A stretch of 64,000 nt of DNA. It comes from Oceanobacter kriegii DSM 6294 (lineage in GTDB: Bacteria; Pseudomonadota; Gammaproteobacteria; Pseudomonadales; Oceanobacteraceae). Below the pieces are notes generated by a model that saw only the letters and a list, made by a program, of their open reading frames with translations, made no database searches and was not told the DNA's origin. The first letter of the stretch is position 1. Each line of letters starts with the position of its first letter. The stretch is taken from contig NZ_AUGV01000004.1 of the NCBI RefSeq assembly GCF_000422845.1, positions 372,001 through 436,000 on the forward strand. The letters are read 5' to 3'. Below are positions 35,623 through 43,754 of the stretch, in pieces. The position numbers and the translations under genes were made by a program.

Positions 35623-36609
35623 ATGGCCATACTTCCATTTGTAACAGACACGGAGCTACAGGCTCAGGCATTTTCAAGAGTGCTTGGGTTTATGTATGAA
35701 AATTTCTATGGAGAGAAAGGACTCTATGAAATTTTATCACTGCTCGCGGGAAAAGACCCTAAAACAATAGAAAACTGGAGTAAAACTGAAAAATTCGATG
35801 AGAAAATATCTAAATCAGTTTCAGAAAACACAGAGATGCCCGATGAAATAAGGAGCTTCTTTAAAAGTATCATCACTGATGATATCGACTGCAAATCCTT
35901 GAAAAAGATAGCTCCACTACCCCTATTTGAAATAACTCAAATGAGTTCAGATTTCGCACTTCGAAAGAAAAGCACTCTATACCAAGAAATAGCTTCTGAT
36001 TTTGCTAAGGCTTATCCGGCAGGTGAATTATTTAACGAGGATGACAGACGTCTTACCCAAGCGGCCATGGTTGTATTAACCCTACTATGTAGACATGATG
36101 GATACAACCCAGGGATCATCAATTACATGAAAAAGTCGTGGGATTATTTCTTCCCAGACCAACAGGCGAGCGTCAATAAAAATTCAGCAAGAATTCACAT
36201 ATCATCATGTTTTATAACTCTGATTTCAGATTATATCTGTAATTCATGGAATATCGAGAAAGGAGATTTTTATAAAATATCCACAGGTCTAAATGATAAA
36301 GAAAATGCACGTAGAACATGGTTTAGGTGGAAAGAAAAATCAAAAAATGGAACATGGAAATATTTCAAAAAAGTCATCAAGAACATGTCCAAAGATGAAC
36401 GTTTTTCTGAGCAGACAATTGAGAAGCTGTCCATATTGGCATTCAGCATAAATATGACATTCATCCTTCTACTCGAAAAATACATTTCTCCTTCATCACC
36501 TCATAACATCGAGGAGGCTATCTTAGAAATTATTACCCTACATAAAATCAAAACTGAGACAAACAATGAAATACTCTTCCAGTCCCGAAATAAGATCTCT
36601 TGTCTCTGA
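35623..36609 (+). CDS. Unrecognised 328-residue protein, accessory cassette
   Basis: I do not recognise this protein. It is mostly helical and charged, without signal peptide, clear membrane segment or metal-binding cluster. Notable stretches are LQAQAFSRVLGFMYENFYGEKGL at the N-terminus, a central YNPGIINYMKKSWDYFFP, and WFRWKEKSKNGTWKYFKK near residue 230. Codon use is AT-rich (many AAA, ATA, AAT) compared with the flanking catabolic genes, a sign of horizontal transfer. It is the first gene of a four-gene plus-strand run; its last 44 bases overlap the start of the HicA-like gene. Confidence 0.65.
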   Translation: MAILPFVTDTELQAQAFSRVLGFMYENFYGEKGLYEILSLLAGKDPKTIENWSKTEKFDEKISKSVSENTEMPDEIRSFFKSIITDDIDCKSLKKIAPLPLFEITQMSSDFALRKKSTLYQEIASDFAKAYPAGELFNEDDRRLTQAAMVVLTLLCRHDGYNPGIINYMKKSWDYFFPDQQASVNKNSARIHISSCFITLISDYICNSWNIEKGDFYKISTGLNDKENARRTWFRWKEKSKNGTWKYFKKVIKNMSKDERFSEQTIEKLSILAFSINMTFILLLEKYISPSSPHNIEEAILEIITLHKIKTETNNEILFQSRNKISCL

Positions 36610-36763
36610 AAAGGTAAAGCTCGGATGGATTTTCATCCACGGGAAAAAACATGGGAAGCTATACCCTCCAGACAAAAATGCATTTGTTACTGTCCCCTGC
36701 TCGCCAAGCGACATAAGGGCATCAAAGAACTTCAAACGTAACATCAACAAAATTTCCGGATAA
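36566..36763 (+). CDS. HicA-like small dsRNA-binding-fold protein
   Basis: The 65-residue product has the spacing of the HicA/YcfA fold: GWIFIHGKKHGKLYPP, with a His where HicA has its catalytic His, then FVTVPCSPSDIRASKNFKRNINK. Classical HicA has GSHxxY at the first site and a shorter end, so this is a divergent member. HicA toxins are mRNA interferases controlled by HicB; no HicB is encoded next to it. The ATG lies within the 3' end of the preceding gene in another frame, and the radical SAM gene starts 16 bases after its stop, so all are probably one transcript. Confidence 0.5.
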   Translation: MKYSSSPEIRSLVSEKVKLGWIFIHGKKHGKLYPPDKNAFVTVPCSPSDIRASKNFKRNINKISG

Positions 36764-36779
36764 AAGCTGCACTAAAAAA

Positions 36780-38084
36780 ATGAAAAAAGCTATTTTGCTA
36801 TCCCTTGAAGTGGATCGGCAGGCTGACGGCCGAAAAAGCTTGGGAAATGCATCCATCTTGGCATCACTGGATTCACACAACATACCGGTTAAAAATATCA
36901 TCATCGCCGTCAATAGTGACGACTTCAATGTAAACCGAATAACAGAAGAAGTTATCATTTACATTAAAAGACATGAATCATCCGGCGACGACTGTTTTTT
37001 ATGTTTAGGTTTATATGTCTGGAATGAAGAGTCTAGCCAAACGCTAATCCGGCAAGTGAAACAAAGAACCAATGCCACTATTATTCTCGGCGGTCCACAG
37101 GTTTCCTACGCATCAAAAGGAAAGCTGGAGGCAGCATACCCAGGCGTTGATATCTTTATTCGAGGCTATGGCGAGAAAGCACTGGTCGCCGCTATAGAAG
37201 GCCAGCATGAAAATGTTGCTGGTATCCACCTGGCAGGACTGCCAGACAAAGGGCTCCAGGCAGACCACTCACTCGAAGATCTGCCGTCCCCATACATAAC
37301 CGGCCTTTTGCCAATAGTTTCCTCGATCCATTGGGAAACCCAACGAGGCTGCCCATACGCTTGCGAATTCTGCCAGCACAAGTCAGCAGACAATCGCCAT
37401 AAAGTGAAAACTTTCAGCTACGAAATACTGGAAGAAGAAGCCCGCTTGTTCGCGCAAGCCAATGTCAAACGGATCTCGATATTAGACCCCATTTTCCATC
37501 ACAGCGAAGGACACGCTCTACGTGTACTCCAGATATTGAAAGATGCCGGAGTAAAAGCCGAGATTTCCCTGCAGTGCCGACTGGAAATGTTAACCAATGA
37601 CTTTCTGGATGCTTTGAATGGCTTAAAAGTTGACCTTGAATTTGGTCTGCAAACCGCCATTCGATCGGAATCGTTACTGATACGCCGCGGTAACAACATG
37701 AAAACCGCTGCACAAAAACTAAAGCAGTTAAAACAGCGACAAATTCCTTTTGAAATATCCCTCATATACGGCTTGCCATCGCAAACCCTAGAAAGTTTCA
37801 AACGTTCCATCGACTGGTGCCACCAGCATGGGGTAACGCGGATCAAAGCCTGGCCACTGATGTTGCTCCGAGGTACAGCGCTGTATGAACGAAAGGAAGA
37901 ATTCGGGTTTGTTGAATCGGATGAAGCGATCCCCCTGGTCATCCAAAGCAACACTTGCAGCATTGAAGACAACAAAAAAATGGCAGAGCTAGCCAACCAA
38001 TTGAACCTTGGCCAACTTGAACCTAACCACCTACTAGCCCCGGAATATGGAGTAGAACAAGATGTCATCTTTTATCGTGCTTGA
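36780..38084 (+). CDS. Radical SAM protein with cobalamin-binding-like N-terminal domain
   Basis: The 434-residue protein has an N-terminal Rossmann-type domain (residues about 1-150, ending in TIILGGPQVSYASKG and VDIFIRGYGEKAL) like those of B12-dependent radical SAM enzymes, but without the DxHxxG cobalamin motif. The radical SAM core follows (about 180-385) with the iron-sulfur cysteines C191, C195 and C198 in RGCPYACEFC, a CX3CX2C motif. Typical later strands include ISILDPIFHH and IYGLPSQTLESFKRSIDW. It overlaps the kinase-like gene by 23 bases, so the products are probably made together. The substrate is unknown; a nucleotide or nucleoside is suggested by the neighbour. Confidence 0.8.
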   Translation: MKKAILLSLEVDRQADGRKSLGNASILASLDSHNIPVKNIIIAVNSDDFNVNRITEEVIIYIKRHESSGDDCFLCLGLYVWNEESSQTLIRQVKQRTNATIILGGPQVSYASKGKLEAAYPGVDIFIRGYGEKALVAAIEGQHENVAGIHLAGLPDKGLQADHSLEDLPSPYITGLLPIVSSIHWETQRGCPYACEFCQHKSADNRHKVKTFSYEILEEEARLFAQANVKRISILDPIFHHSEGHALRVLQILKDAGVKAEISLQCRLEMLTNDFLDALNGLKVDLEFGLQTAIRSESLLIRRGNNMKTAAQKLKQLKQRQIPFEISLIYGLPSQTLESFKRSIDWCHQHGVTRIKAWPLMLLRGTALYERKEEFGFVESDEAIPLVIQSNTCSIEDNKKMAELANQLNLGQLEPNHLLAPEYGVEQDVIFYRA

Positions 38085-38625
38085 GGCCCTCGACGGCGTG
38101 GGCAAAACCACCCTAGCCAAGAACCTGTCCGAACACCACAGCTACAAGTTTCTGACCACGCCAGGCAAAGAACTGCAGCCACTGCGCGCGGATATCATCA
38201 ATGGTCTAGGCAAATCCCAAACTGCACGCGCCTTGTTTTACGCCGCGACGGTTCAGGCCGAAGGTGAACGTGCCGCAAGCCTCTGCTCACAAGGGCAAAG
38301 TGTCGTGATGGACCGCTACAGCGCGTCCACCATTGCCTATGCCAAAGCTCGCGGCGTAAACACCGATCTGGAAGCGGCACTTTCACAGGCGGTTAAACCC
38401 GACCTCACCATCCTTCTTACATTGGATGAACAGGAACGCCAGCAGCGTTTGCGCCAACGCGGCACCACAGCCGAAGACCTGGAAACCCTGCAACCGGTAT
38501 TCCGCCAGCAAGTGATGGCCGGGCTACGCCAGCGCTGCGATATCGAGCTGGATGTGTCCGGGCTGGATCAGCAGCAGGCGCTGCAGGAACTGGTTGCCAT
38601 CATCAAGTCTCACTGCCCGACATAA
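38062..38625 (+). CDS. Thymidylate-kinase-like nucleotide kinase
   Basis: The 187-residue protein has a P-loop EALDGVGKTT at residues 8-17, a nucleotide-monophosphate-kinase DRY motif (VVMDRYSASTIAYAKARG) and a lid-like segment QERQQRLRQRGTTAEDLE. This is the thymidylate kinase fold, which phosphorylates dTMP to dTDP with ATP. It is shorter than housekeeping Tmk (about 205-215) and lies in an accessory cassette, so it may act on another nucleotide. The overlap with the radical SAM gene implies coupled translation. Its stop lies only a few bases before the truncated end of an IS3-type element. Confidence 0.78.
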   Translation: MSSFIVLEALDGVGKTTLAKNLSEHHSYKFLTTPGKELQPLRADIINGLGKSQTARALFYAATVQAEGERAASLCSQGQSVVMDRYSASTIAYAKARGVNTDLEAALSQAVKPDLTILLTLDEQERQQRLRQRGTTAEDLETLQPVFRQQVMAGLRQRCDIELDVSGLDQQQALQELVAIIKSHCPT

Positions 38626-38629
38626 CGGG

Positions 38630-39153
38630 TTAGAACCCTTCAGATTTTTGGCCAGTTCTCGGCTTCCACGGCTATTTCTGGAGGCCTTAAACAGTGCTTT
38701 GGCACGTCGGTAGCGGTGCAACTCTCCGCAGTGATCCCTTTGATGGACGGGCTTTCCACACGTAGAACGCCAACTTACCGACGTTCATCACTCGACAGAG
38801 CAGGCGTATCAAATAGCTCTGTCTGTACTGGTTAATGAAGTGGAGTTTCACTTCATTTCTTTCGCGAAGAAATGGTGCGGCATCCCGACAGAAGCATTCT
38901 TTAAAATCTCGTTCTCCATGCGCAGCGTTTTGACTTCCTGCCGAAGCCGTTTCAGCTCTTCCATTTCGGTTTCAGCTGGCTTCGGCTCACGGATTCCCTA
39001 CTCCTGTTTTTCCTTCCACCGATAGAGCAAGTTGGTGGCAATCCCCAAAGACTTCGCGGCTTCTGGAACGGAGTAACCTTGCTCAGTCACGAGAGCAACG
39101 GCTTCTTCTTTAAATTCTGGCGGATACTGTTTGTAGCTGCGCTTCTGGCTCAT
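38630..39153 (-). pseudogene. Degenerate IS3-family transposase (OrfA and 5' part of OrfB)
   Basis: OrfA starts at 39153 and reads SQKRSYKQYPPEFKEEAVAL, with a helix-turn-helix (SVPEAAKSLGIATNLLYRWK) but has an in-frame TAG at 38998-39000; reading on, LRQEVKTLRMENEILKNAS is the leucine-zipper typical of IS3 OrfA, with stop at 38848. OrfB begins at 38851 (KLHFINQYRQSYLIRLLCRV), shifts frame near 38730, and continues LHRYRRAKALFKASRNSRG before ending close to 38630. The DDE catalytic domain is absent. The element is dead, with one internal stop, one frameshift and a large 3' deletion that abuts the kinase gene. Confidence 0.85.
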
Positions 39154-39205
39154 GGTTGGAACCTCTGTTGGTGAAGAGTTTATCTCTTCTTGAGGTGTCC
39201 GGGTT
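38630..39205 (-). mobile_element. IS3-family insertion sequence remnant
   Basis: About 575 bases of an element that is normally 1.2-1.4 kb. The right boundary is put near 39205 because GGTGTCCGGGTTATTCAACC just upstream of OrfA looks like a terminal region; no matching inverted repeat is found at the other, deleted end. It separates the radical SAM/kinase cassette from the restriction-modification operon and shows past transposition in the island. Confidence 0.6.
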
Positions 39206-39261
39206 ATTCAACCAGAACAAGGTATAATGGGCTTAAACAAGGGCTTCTGCAGAATTCGCGT

Positions 39262-40392
39262 TCATAAATTGTCCCCTCCGCCTGAAGCTATATTTGTCGT
39301 AGGCTTCGGAGGCACATTAAAAAGACCTTTATTTTGGCATGACTCCAGAAAAGATTTCTTAAGGAAGTTACATTCTGCGAAAGGGTTTCTTTTAGTTTGT
39401 CTCTTTAAGGTTTTTAAAAACTGGTCAGGTTCACGGCCATCCTCAGTCCATTCATCCAATACTTGTGTGACCCAGTATTTTCCATCACTTTCGCTACAGA
39501 GTTTGGCTTTGTAACGTTCTTCAATGCCGTAGACATCTTTCCAAGTCTCAATTTGTTCGTTCAACACCGCAGGGCCAAATTGCAGGTTGATATCTGCTGG
39601 GGTCAGGTTGGCGACATCTGTCTTAGCCAAATCGACGGTAATGTCGATGGCATGTGGCTCAGTTGAATATGGATAAAAAACGGCACGACGGTGAGTCAAG
39701 CGAGCAGGGTCTTTAGGAGTGTAGACCGGGTCTTTGCTGGTTTTGTAGCTGCTGTTACAGTGATGGCAGGCTGGCACCAGATTTTTAAAGTTGATTGAAT
39801 TAAAAGGGTAAATAGCTTTGGGTAAGTAGTGATCGTAGGCTTCGCGCTTGCTGTGGTATTCGCCCAGCAAATCGTTGATGCCGCAAAAGGGACATTTCCC
39901 CGCTATGTTGGTTTGCATGAAGGTTTGGTAATGGTCGTCGATATCACCGATTTTTGCGCGCAGTGCGGCAAGGTCTAAAAGACGCTGCGAGTACAAACCT
40001 TTGAAGAAACTACCCAGTTGCGCTGCCAGATTGGCTTGGCTTATTGGTATATCAGAGTAGCGAGCAAGCTGTATAGTGGGGTCATTGTCGCAGACTTTTT
40101 GCACGTCATTATTTCCTCGGAACCAGGATTGGAATTGTGCAATATCAGCTGCATTTAAAGTGGCAAATAGTCCGTGGATGCGCTGAACATGGCCGTAGAA
40201 AAAATCTGCGCCTGCTGCATCGGAGTAAAAGAAGGCTTCCATGACTTCCTTTAACTCAGGCTTAGCATCGAAAAGGTTCAAGCCGAAAGGCCCATTGATT
40301 GGCGCTTGGCACCACACCTGATCAAAAATAAAATCAATAAATTCCTGCATCTTTTCCATTTGATGTGGAACATAGGTGTAGGCAAACAACAT
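39262..40392 (-). CDS. HNH endonuclease partner of the AAA ATPase (Septu-like PtuB role)
   Basis: The 376-residue protein holds an HNH nuclease core with a zinc site: CPFC at 167-170, DHYLPK at 187-192 with the catalytic His188, then CHHCN at 209-213 supplying the second Cys pair and Asn. The N-terminal 165 residues are helical, and the C-terminus is a charged tail. Its ATG overlaps the ATPase stop by one base (TAATG), a sign of tight coupling. A paired ATPase plus HNH nuclease is the makeup of Septu anti-phage systems; here the pair forms the end of a type I restriction operon. Function inferred, not shown. Confidence 0.8.
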   Translation of the reverse strand: MLFAYTYVPHQMEKMQEFIDFIFDQVWCQAPINGPFGLNLFDAKPELKEVMEAFFYSDAAGADFFYGHVQRIHGLFATLNAADIAQFQSWFRGNNDVQKVCDNDPTIQLARYSDIPISQANLAAQLGSFFKGLYSQRLLDLAALRAKIGDIDDHYQTFMQTNIAGKCPFCGINDLLGEYHSKREAYDHYLPKAIYPFNSINFKNLVPACHHCNSSYKTSKDPVYTPKDPARLTHRRAVFYPYSTEPHAIDITVDLAKTDVANLTPADINLQFGPAVLNEQIETWKDVYGIEERYKAKLCSESDGKYWVTQVLDEWTEDGREPDQFLKTLKRQTKRNPFAECNFLKKSFLESCQNKGLFNVPPKPTTNIASGGGDNL

Positions 40393-42215
40393 TAGTGTTC
40401 ACCCTCCGTGTCGCCATCTTCCTCGCTAGCGAGAATGGCTTTAATCAGCAAGAGCTTTTCAACCGAGTCACCCAGTTGCTGGTGAATTTCGTTGATCAAA
40501 GTTTCATTATCCTCGTATCCTTGCTCAAAACGCTCGCGTAGATCATCCAAAATCCCTTGAGCATAGCCACCGATGGTTTCTCGCTTTCCAAAGGTCTTCA
40601 TGGTGATTTTATTGATCGATGCTCCCAGCGTATTGTATTCGGGGTGAGTGATGCTTACTTCACGTGTAGTTTGATCTTTACTAAAAATCAAAACCTTGTC
40701 TGGTTTACTGTCAGAAATTAAAAATGGGGTGTGCGTGGTAATAAGCATTTCCTGGCTGGCACCGCCATCTTTCGGGAAGCACTGGCGCAAACGGCTAATA
40801 AAGTTAGCGCGCCAATCAGGGTTAAAATGAGTTTCCGGCTCGTCGAGCAAAAACAGGCTATTGGTATTGCGAAACAGCAGGCACAGACCAAGGCTATGCA
40901 ATAGCTGGTGCTCGCCGTCGGATAATTCTTTCATCAGCATGGGCTCTTCATTACCTTCCTTAGCAAAGTAGAAATTTTTGAAGCGCATAATGCGCTCGTC
41001 TGATGCCAAGGTGGGTACGGTTTCGCTTACATAGTGACTATTGCTCTGGTATAAATCCGCTTTTAATGACTCGTCAACGGTGTAGAGATTTAATGTTAAC
41101 AGCACCTGAAAGGCTTGGAATAACGACAAAGGGTCGTTGCTGAAGTTTTCACGAAAGGCCTGTTTGGTGGCTTTGTTTACCCAATAATCAAGGATCAGCG
41201 TGTCGTTGCTATCGTCTTCATAGCTTAAGGTAGCGCAACGTCGTAGTCGCTCCAATATAGGGTCTACCTTTTCGTTTGAATCTTCGGTTTTATCGAGGTT
41301 ATACAAAAGATTCAGATAATAACGCTCTCTTTGTTCTTCTTCATCGTAGAAGACACTGAGTGCCTGATTACGCTGAGTAACAATATCAACCGATTTTTCA
41401 TTTTCTAGAGCAAAGGTTTCAAACTGTTCAGCAGTTAATTCGATCCTTCGGCGCAGGATAATTCGAAACTCCTTAAGCGCTTCAATACCCACATCTTCAC
41501 GAAACGTATGTAGAGTGGCATCGTCTTGAAATAACAAATTACAGAGCAAAATTGCCTGACTAAAGCTGTTATCCAGATACGCCATGCGGGTTTCCGGATA
41601 ACCGGGGTAAGGCAATTGCTGGTTTAGTGCATTCCAGTATTCATCAAACTGGATAAAGCGCATTTTAAAAAATGGCAGGCTTAAAATTTCGTTTTCGCCG
41701 GAAGAATAACCCAACACGTAATCCGGTAGCAGCTGGCGGGCATCAGTTCTACCCATTGTTAGCTCGGTAGGTTGTTCTGAATCCTCATCGTTAACGTTCA
41801 GTAGCCACCACTTGGGTGACTCTCCGGGAGCTTTTTTAATACATACACGTGCCATGCCGTCATAGCCCTTCACCTTAATAGCTTCAGCGGGCTTAATTAG
41901 GTATTCCAGCTCAAAACCATCGGGTTTGGCTTTACTGCCCTGAAAGCCTTGGGGATTTTGATCTTCATCGTAGGTAAAGGTATCGGGCAGATTATCCAGA
42001 TACAGGCATTCCATGTGGTAAAAAATCGCGCCCAATACTTCCAGCAGATTGGATTTACCGCTGCCATTCGGGCCTGCGCAAACAAACGGGGCAAAGCCTT
42101 CGTGACTTGTCGGCTCCTCTTGCAGCGTCCATTCGTTGCGAAAGTGATGCTCAAAGCCGCAGGGGATGCTGCGAAATCCGTTTGGGTCCGTGATTTTAAT
42201 TCTTAGTAGCTTCAT
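40392..42215 (-). CDS. Restriction-system-associated AAA family ATPase
   Basis: The 607-residue ATPase has a Walker A GPNGSGKS at 48-55, an ABC-type signature LSDGEHQLLHSLG and a Walker B LFLLDEPETHFNPDWR, separated by a long helical insertion of about 350 residues, the SMC/OLD-like split ATP-binding layout. Proteins of this kind sit directly after hsdS in some type I systems (restriction-system-associated AAA ATPases; RloA- and PtuA-like). It begins 3 bases after the hsdS stop and overlaps the HNH gene by one base. It probably senses phage DNA or its altered state and gates the HNH nuclease. Confidence 0.85.
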   Translation of the reverse strand: MKLLRIKITDPNGFRSIPCGFEHHFRNEWTLQEEPTSHEGFAPFVCAGPNGSGKSNLLEVLGAIFYHMECLYLDNLPDTFTYDEDQNPQGFQGSKAKPDGFELEYLIKPAEAIKVKGYDGMARVCIKKAPGESPKWWLLNVNDEDSEQPTELTMGRTDARQLLPDYVLGYSSGENEILSLPFFKMRFIQFDEYWNALNQQLPYPGYPETRMAYLDNSFSQAILLCNLLFQDDATLHTFREDVGIEALKEFRIILRRRIELTAEQFETFALENEKSVDIVTQRNQALSVFYDEEEQRERYYLNLLYNLDKTEDSNEKVDPILERLRRCATLSYEDDSNDTLILDYWVNKATKQAFRENFSNDPLSLFQAFQVLLTLNLYTVDESLKADLYQSNSHYVSETVPTLASDERIMRFKNFYFAKEGNEEPMLMKELSDGEHQLLHSLGLCLLFRNTNSLFLLDEPETHFNPDWRANFISRLRQCFPKDGGASQEMLITTHTPFLISDSKPDKVLIFSKDQTTREVSITHPEYNTLGASINKITMKTFGKRETIGGYAQGILDDLRERFEQGYEDNETLINEIHQQLGDSVEKLLLIKAILASEEDGDTEGEH

Positions 42216-42218
42216 AAG

Positions 42219-43754
42219 CTATTTCGCCAACTTATATAATTCCACATTCATTATTTCGTCATACCGCAGCCCCAACTCGCCAGAATCAAGCTTTTCAAAT
42301 ATCCAGTTTTTAAGACTCTCGTAATCAGGAAGACCAAATACATCGCTGTTTTCATCGACGAATTCAATGGAGTTACCTAATAATTCGATCCAGAAAAAAT
42401 TCACATCAAAAGCTTCGTCTGGGTATAAAGCATTAATGGCCTTTTCAAGTTCCTGTCGAACTAGCTTTAATCGGCCATTCTGGCTTGCCAATAAGATGGT
42501 GTTTTTATGTTTGGTCTCGGTGATGTCTGAGCCCGGTTGGATTTCCTGGGGATCATTATCCTCAGGTTGGTTACTTTCTATCAGTGGTACTTGCGATAAA
42601 TCCAGCTCACCTTTAAATGCTTGTTGGCTGAGTGCGCCATAGAGGAATTCGAGATCATTTAAGTTTTGTTGATAAAGGGATTTCAGGGATTCGACTTTTT
42701 CGACGATGATAGCGAATTGGTTTTGGATGTCGATTGGTGGAACAGGTAACTGAGCTGTTTTAAGATTTGCCTTTGATATATTAGGCATTGAACCAGCTGC
42801 TCCAGCTGCAAAAGCCTGTATGGCTTTTCGTTGAGAATTGTTCGTTAGCAGCTTCCAAATGTAAATTGGGTTAATCCCAGCATCTTCTTTGAATACAAAT
42901 CGAAAAATCAAATCCGGCATTAATAGCCGAGGACGTGTTTCGTACACATATGCGCACGCAGCTACTAATTCGTATGTGTTTTTTCTGCTGAATAATAAGT
43001 CACCAGCTTTTACTTCATGCTTCACGGTTGGCGAGTGTTCCACAGGGAGGGCTTTGTTCTCATTGCCATCAAATACGCAACGAGTCACCGCACCCAGTTT
43101 TAAAACCCCCCACTCTTCCTCGGCAGCAGGTCTAGCCTCGCACTTTGGGCTTTTTCCGCTTTCGATGTCTGATAACAAGTCACTGAATGGCTTTTTACCC
43201 CAACCTTTCTCATTCCGTACTGGATCACCGAACATCTCCACAAACACGCTTTTGAGCAGGTCGTCGAGTTGTTGCAGATGTTGTTTACGCCGGGCGATCA
43301 GCCCCTCCACCTTGCCGAGCAGATGGGCAATGCGGATCTGATCGTCACGCTCAATTTTAGGTAAAGGTATGCCTTCAAGGGCTTTTCGATTTATATGCGG
43401 AATAGTTGCTCCTGTTGCCGTCTTGCGCAAAAAGTCAAACTGCGACTTGAGGAATATCCCCAAGAATGGCGTAAACAACTTCGATTCTGGCTTAATACGC
43501 AGCCTAGCAATTGTGCTACCTATGAAACCACTCTTTCCATAACCAATGGTTCCCGCGTTAGCCCCGTCCCATGCGATTAGCACATCTTCTGGAACGGCTT
43601 CCACCCCCTTCCTATCGTCTGTGTAGCGAAGCAGATCATCATTGCGGAGGTCATCAATACCAATTAGGCGTTTTGCGTCACTAGAGGGTGATTCATTAAT
43701 TTCATGTTTCTTTCCCTTCGATATAGTGATTGCTGAACCTAGAGTCTGTGTCAT
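42219..43754 (-). CDS. hsdS: Type I restriction-modification specificity subunit, extended C-terminus
   Basis: The 511-residue protein has two target-recognition domains, each followed by a conserved helix: ATGATIPHINRKALEGIPLPK...QIRIAHLLGKVEGLIARRKQHLQQLD and AAGSMPNISKANLKTAQLPVPP...QNQFAIIVEKVESLKSLYQQNL. These choose the bipartite DNA site for HsdM and HsdR. About 100 residues after the second helix (from LIESNQPEDNDPQEI) form an extra acidic, helical domain not usual for HsdS. The start overlaps the hsdM end by four bases (ATGA). The N-terminus reads through a first recognition domain without clear loss. Confidence 0.92.
   Translation of the reverse strand: MTQTLGSAITISKGKKHEINESPSSDAKRLIGIDDLRNDDLLRYTDDRKGVEAVPEDVLIAWDGANAGTIGYGKSGFIGSTIARLRIKPESKLFTPFLGIFLKSQFDFLRKTATGATIPHINRKALEGIPLPKIERDDQIRIAHLLGKVEGLIARRKQHLQQLDDLLKSVFVEMFGDPVRNEKGWGKKPFSDLLSDIESGKSPKCEARPAAEEEWGVLKLGAVTRCVFDGNENKALPVEHSPTVKHEVKAGDLLFSRKNTYELVAACAYVYETRPRLLMPDLIFRFVFKEDAGINPIYIWKLLTNNSQRKAIQAFAAGAAGSMPNISKANLKTAQLPVPPIDIQNQFAIIVEKVESLKSLYQQNLNDLEFLYGALSQQAFKGELDLSQVPLIESNQPEDNDPQEIQPGSDITETKHKNTILLASQNGRLKLVRQELEKAINALYPDEAFDVNFFWIELLGNSIEFVDENSDVFGLPDYESLKNWIFEKLDSGELGLRYDEIMNVELYKLAK

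Noticed and set aside
36780-38084. Calling the radical SAM protein a viperin
   Set aside because: The CX3CX2C cluster alone is common to the superfamily; the B12-binding-like N-terminal domain and surrounding sequence do not match viperins.
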